A stretch of DNA of 6,853 nt from an uncultured Eubacterium sp. (GTDB lineage: Bacteria; Bacillota; Clostridia; Lachnospirales; CAG-274), in contig UQRG01000083.1 of the NCBI GenBank assembly GCA_900543365.1, forward strand, positions 1 to 6,853. The letters are read 5' to 3'. Position numbers and translations under genes: made by a program. Positions 6,276 through 6,853 of the stretch are shown here, piece after piece. How positions within the stretch are numbered: position 1 is the stretch's first letter; each line of letters begins with the position of its first letter. Below the pieces are notes generated by a model. That model was not told the origin of the DNA. It did not search any database and saw only the letters and a list, made by a program, of their open reading frames with translations.

Positions 6276-6300
6276 AGTTTAAAAAAACTTAAGCGATGAG

Positions 6301-6334
6301 TTTCAAAAGAAAACCTCCTTTGATATAATATAAT
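6301..6334 (+). promoter_or_regulatory. Candidate internal promoter of tnpA
   Basis: Two overlapping perfect TATAAT boxes (6324-6329 and 6329-6334) lie just after the 5' arm of the leader inverted repeat. A weak -35 (TTTCAA, 6301-6306) sits 17 nt before the first. The start point would fall at about 6336-6341, downstream of the 5' arm. Confidence 0.45.
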
Positions 6335-6369
6335 TGCGGCTGGCACTGCAAAAAATAAAGGAGGTTTTC
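6309..6369 (+). promoter_or_regulatory. 13-bp inverted repeat sequestering the tnpA ribosome binding site
   Basis: GAAAACCTCCTTT at 6309-6321 is the exact reverse complement of AAAGGAGGTTTTC at 6357-6369, with 35 nt between. The 3' arm contains the whole tnpA SD (AAAGGAGG, 6357-6364), 7 nt before the ATG. In a transcript carrying both arms the SD would be base-paired and tnpA translation blocked. Sequestering the SD in a leader hairpin is an established control in IS200. Confidence 0.8.
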
Positions 6370-6371
6370 GT

Positions 6372-6853
6372 ATGTCAAATGACATTCATAGTTTATCACA
6401 CTCAAAATGGAATTGCAAGTATCATGTAGTATTTGCACCAAAGTACAGGAGAAAAGTATTTTATAAAACAAAACGATTAGAAATAGGAGGGATATTAAGA
6501 CAATTATGTCAATGGAAAGGAATAAACATAATAGAAGCAGAGGTATGTCCAGACCATGTACATATGCTGTTAGAAATACCGCCAAAGTATAGTGTATCAG
6601 GCATAATGGGATATTTAAAAGGAAAGAGCAGTCTGATGATATACGAGAAATGGGGAAATATGAGATATAAGTATAGAAACAGACAGTTTTGGTGCAGAGG
6701 ATATTATGTTGATACGGTAGGGAAAAACACAAAGGCAATAAAGGAATATATTGCAAATCAGTTAAAAGAAGATGAGATGACAAATCAAATGACACTGGAA
6801 GATATAGATCCATTTGACAGAACTCTGAACGAATTGATAGCGAAATTGAAATT
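6372..6853 (+). CDS. tnpA: IS200/IS605-family transposase TnpA (Y1 HUH), C-terminus off the right edge
   Basis: TnpA cuts and rejoins single-stranded DNA at the element's ends through a 5'-phosphotyrosine link. 160 codons are visible, close to the full length of the family (about 130-160 aa), so only a few residues should be missing. The opening HSLSHSKWNCKYHVVFAPKYRRKVF (residues 6-30) is typical of the family. The HUH metal-binding motif is HVH with H62 and H64. The catalytic tyrosine is Y126 in KEYIANQ, with Q130 as the likely third metal ligand. YLKGKSS (81-87) and FWCRGYYVDTVG (106-117) are further family blocks. Nothing is disrupted, so the enzyme could be active. The ATG has SD AAAGGAGG at a spacing of 7 nt, buried in an inverted repeat. 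Confidence 0.95.
   Translation, partial: MSNDIHSLSHSKWNCKYHVVFAPKYRRKVFYKTKRLEIGGILRQLCQWKGINIIEAEVCPDHVHMLLEIPPKYSVSGIMGYLKGKSSLMIYEKWGNMRYKYRNRQFWCRGYYVDTVGKNTKAIKEYIANQLKEDEMTNQMTLEDIDPFDRTLNELIAKLK

Larger units (their letters stand above)
6251..6853 (+). mobile_element. IS200/IS605-family insertion sequence, left end and tnpA (runs off the right edge)
   Basis: The element is recognised by its Y1 HUH transposase and by the hairpins in front of it. The left boundary is approximate: it must lie between the terminator (ending 6245) and the subterminal hairpin at 6259-6275. These elements have no terminal inverted repeats and make no target duplication, so the exact edge cannot be read without an empty site. 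The right end is outside the window, so I cannot say whether a tnpB gene follows. Confidence 0.8.

Noticed and set aside
6289..6813. A 174-residue open frame on the minus strand.
   Set aside because: It lies antisense to the well-supported tnpA, has no SD, and its Leu/Ile/Tyr/Ser-rich composition is what the reverse of an AT-rich gene gives.
1..6853. CRISPR array, tRNA or riboswitch.
   Set aside because: I saw no regularly spaced direct repeats, no cloverleaf with a conserved T-loop, and leaders too short (about 20 nt) to hold a riboswitch.

Overview
The window is AT-rich DNA with short intergenic gaps. It carries the gene order yqfC-yqfD-phoH-ybeY-cdd-(udg)-era, which points to a low-GC, spore-forming member of the Firmicutes, most likely class Clostridia: yqfC and yqfD are sporulation-associated genes found in endospore formers. 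I cannot place it to genus from sequence alone.

Left two thirds (about 1-4272, minus strand): one tightly packed operon read right to left. It starts with yqfC (GTG/ATG start choice discussed), overlaps into yqfD (GTG start) and phoH, then continues with ybeY, cdd, a family 4 uracil-DNA glycosylase and the first 119 codons of era, which runs off the left edge. Gaps between genes range from a 32-nt overlap to 26 nt, and most starts have a clear Shine-Dalgarno (SD) sequence. The products act in ribosome maturation and RNA metabolism (Era, YbeY, PhoH), pyrimidine salvage (Cdd), uracil removal from DNA (Udg) and sporulation (YqfC, YqfD). Compared with the usual clostridial cluster, yqfF (between phoH and ybeY) and dgkA (between ybeY and cdd) are absent, and udg sits between cdd and era.

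Middle (about 4273-5803): a compact divergent promoter region of roughly 100 bp, then a plus-strand membrane sensor histidine kinase with no response regulator beside it. A good sigma-A promoter precedes it. Its translation start is odd: the best-placed ATG opens a two-codon ORF (ATG-TTT-TGA), and the kinase frame must start at a TTG or GTG, or a T has been lost.

Right end (about 5804-6853): accessory DNA. A small XRE-type helix-turn-helix regulator is split by a -1 frame change that falls exactly on an A_AAA_AAG slippery heptamer. It ends in a strong intrinsic terminator. Immediately after comes the left end of an IS200/IS605-family element, with a subterminal hairpin and a Y1 HUH transposase gene (tnpA) that reaches the right edge. 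A perfect 13-bp inverted repeat around the tnpA leader buries its SD, and a promoter-like sequence lies in the loop. This arrangement would silence read-through transcripts but not the element's own mRNA.

No CRISPR array, tRNA or rRNA is visible, and there is no gene-free stretch longer than about 165 bases. I see no clearly new multi-gene system. The most interesting signals are the tnpA leader, the slippery heptamer in the regulator and the start of the kinase gene.
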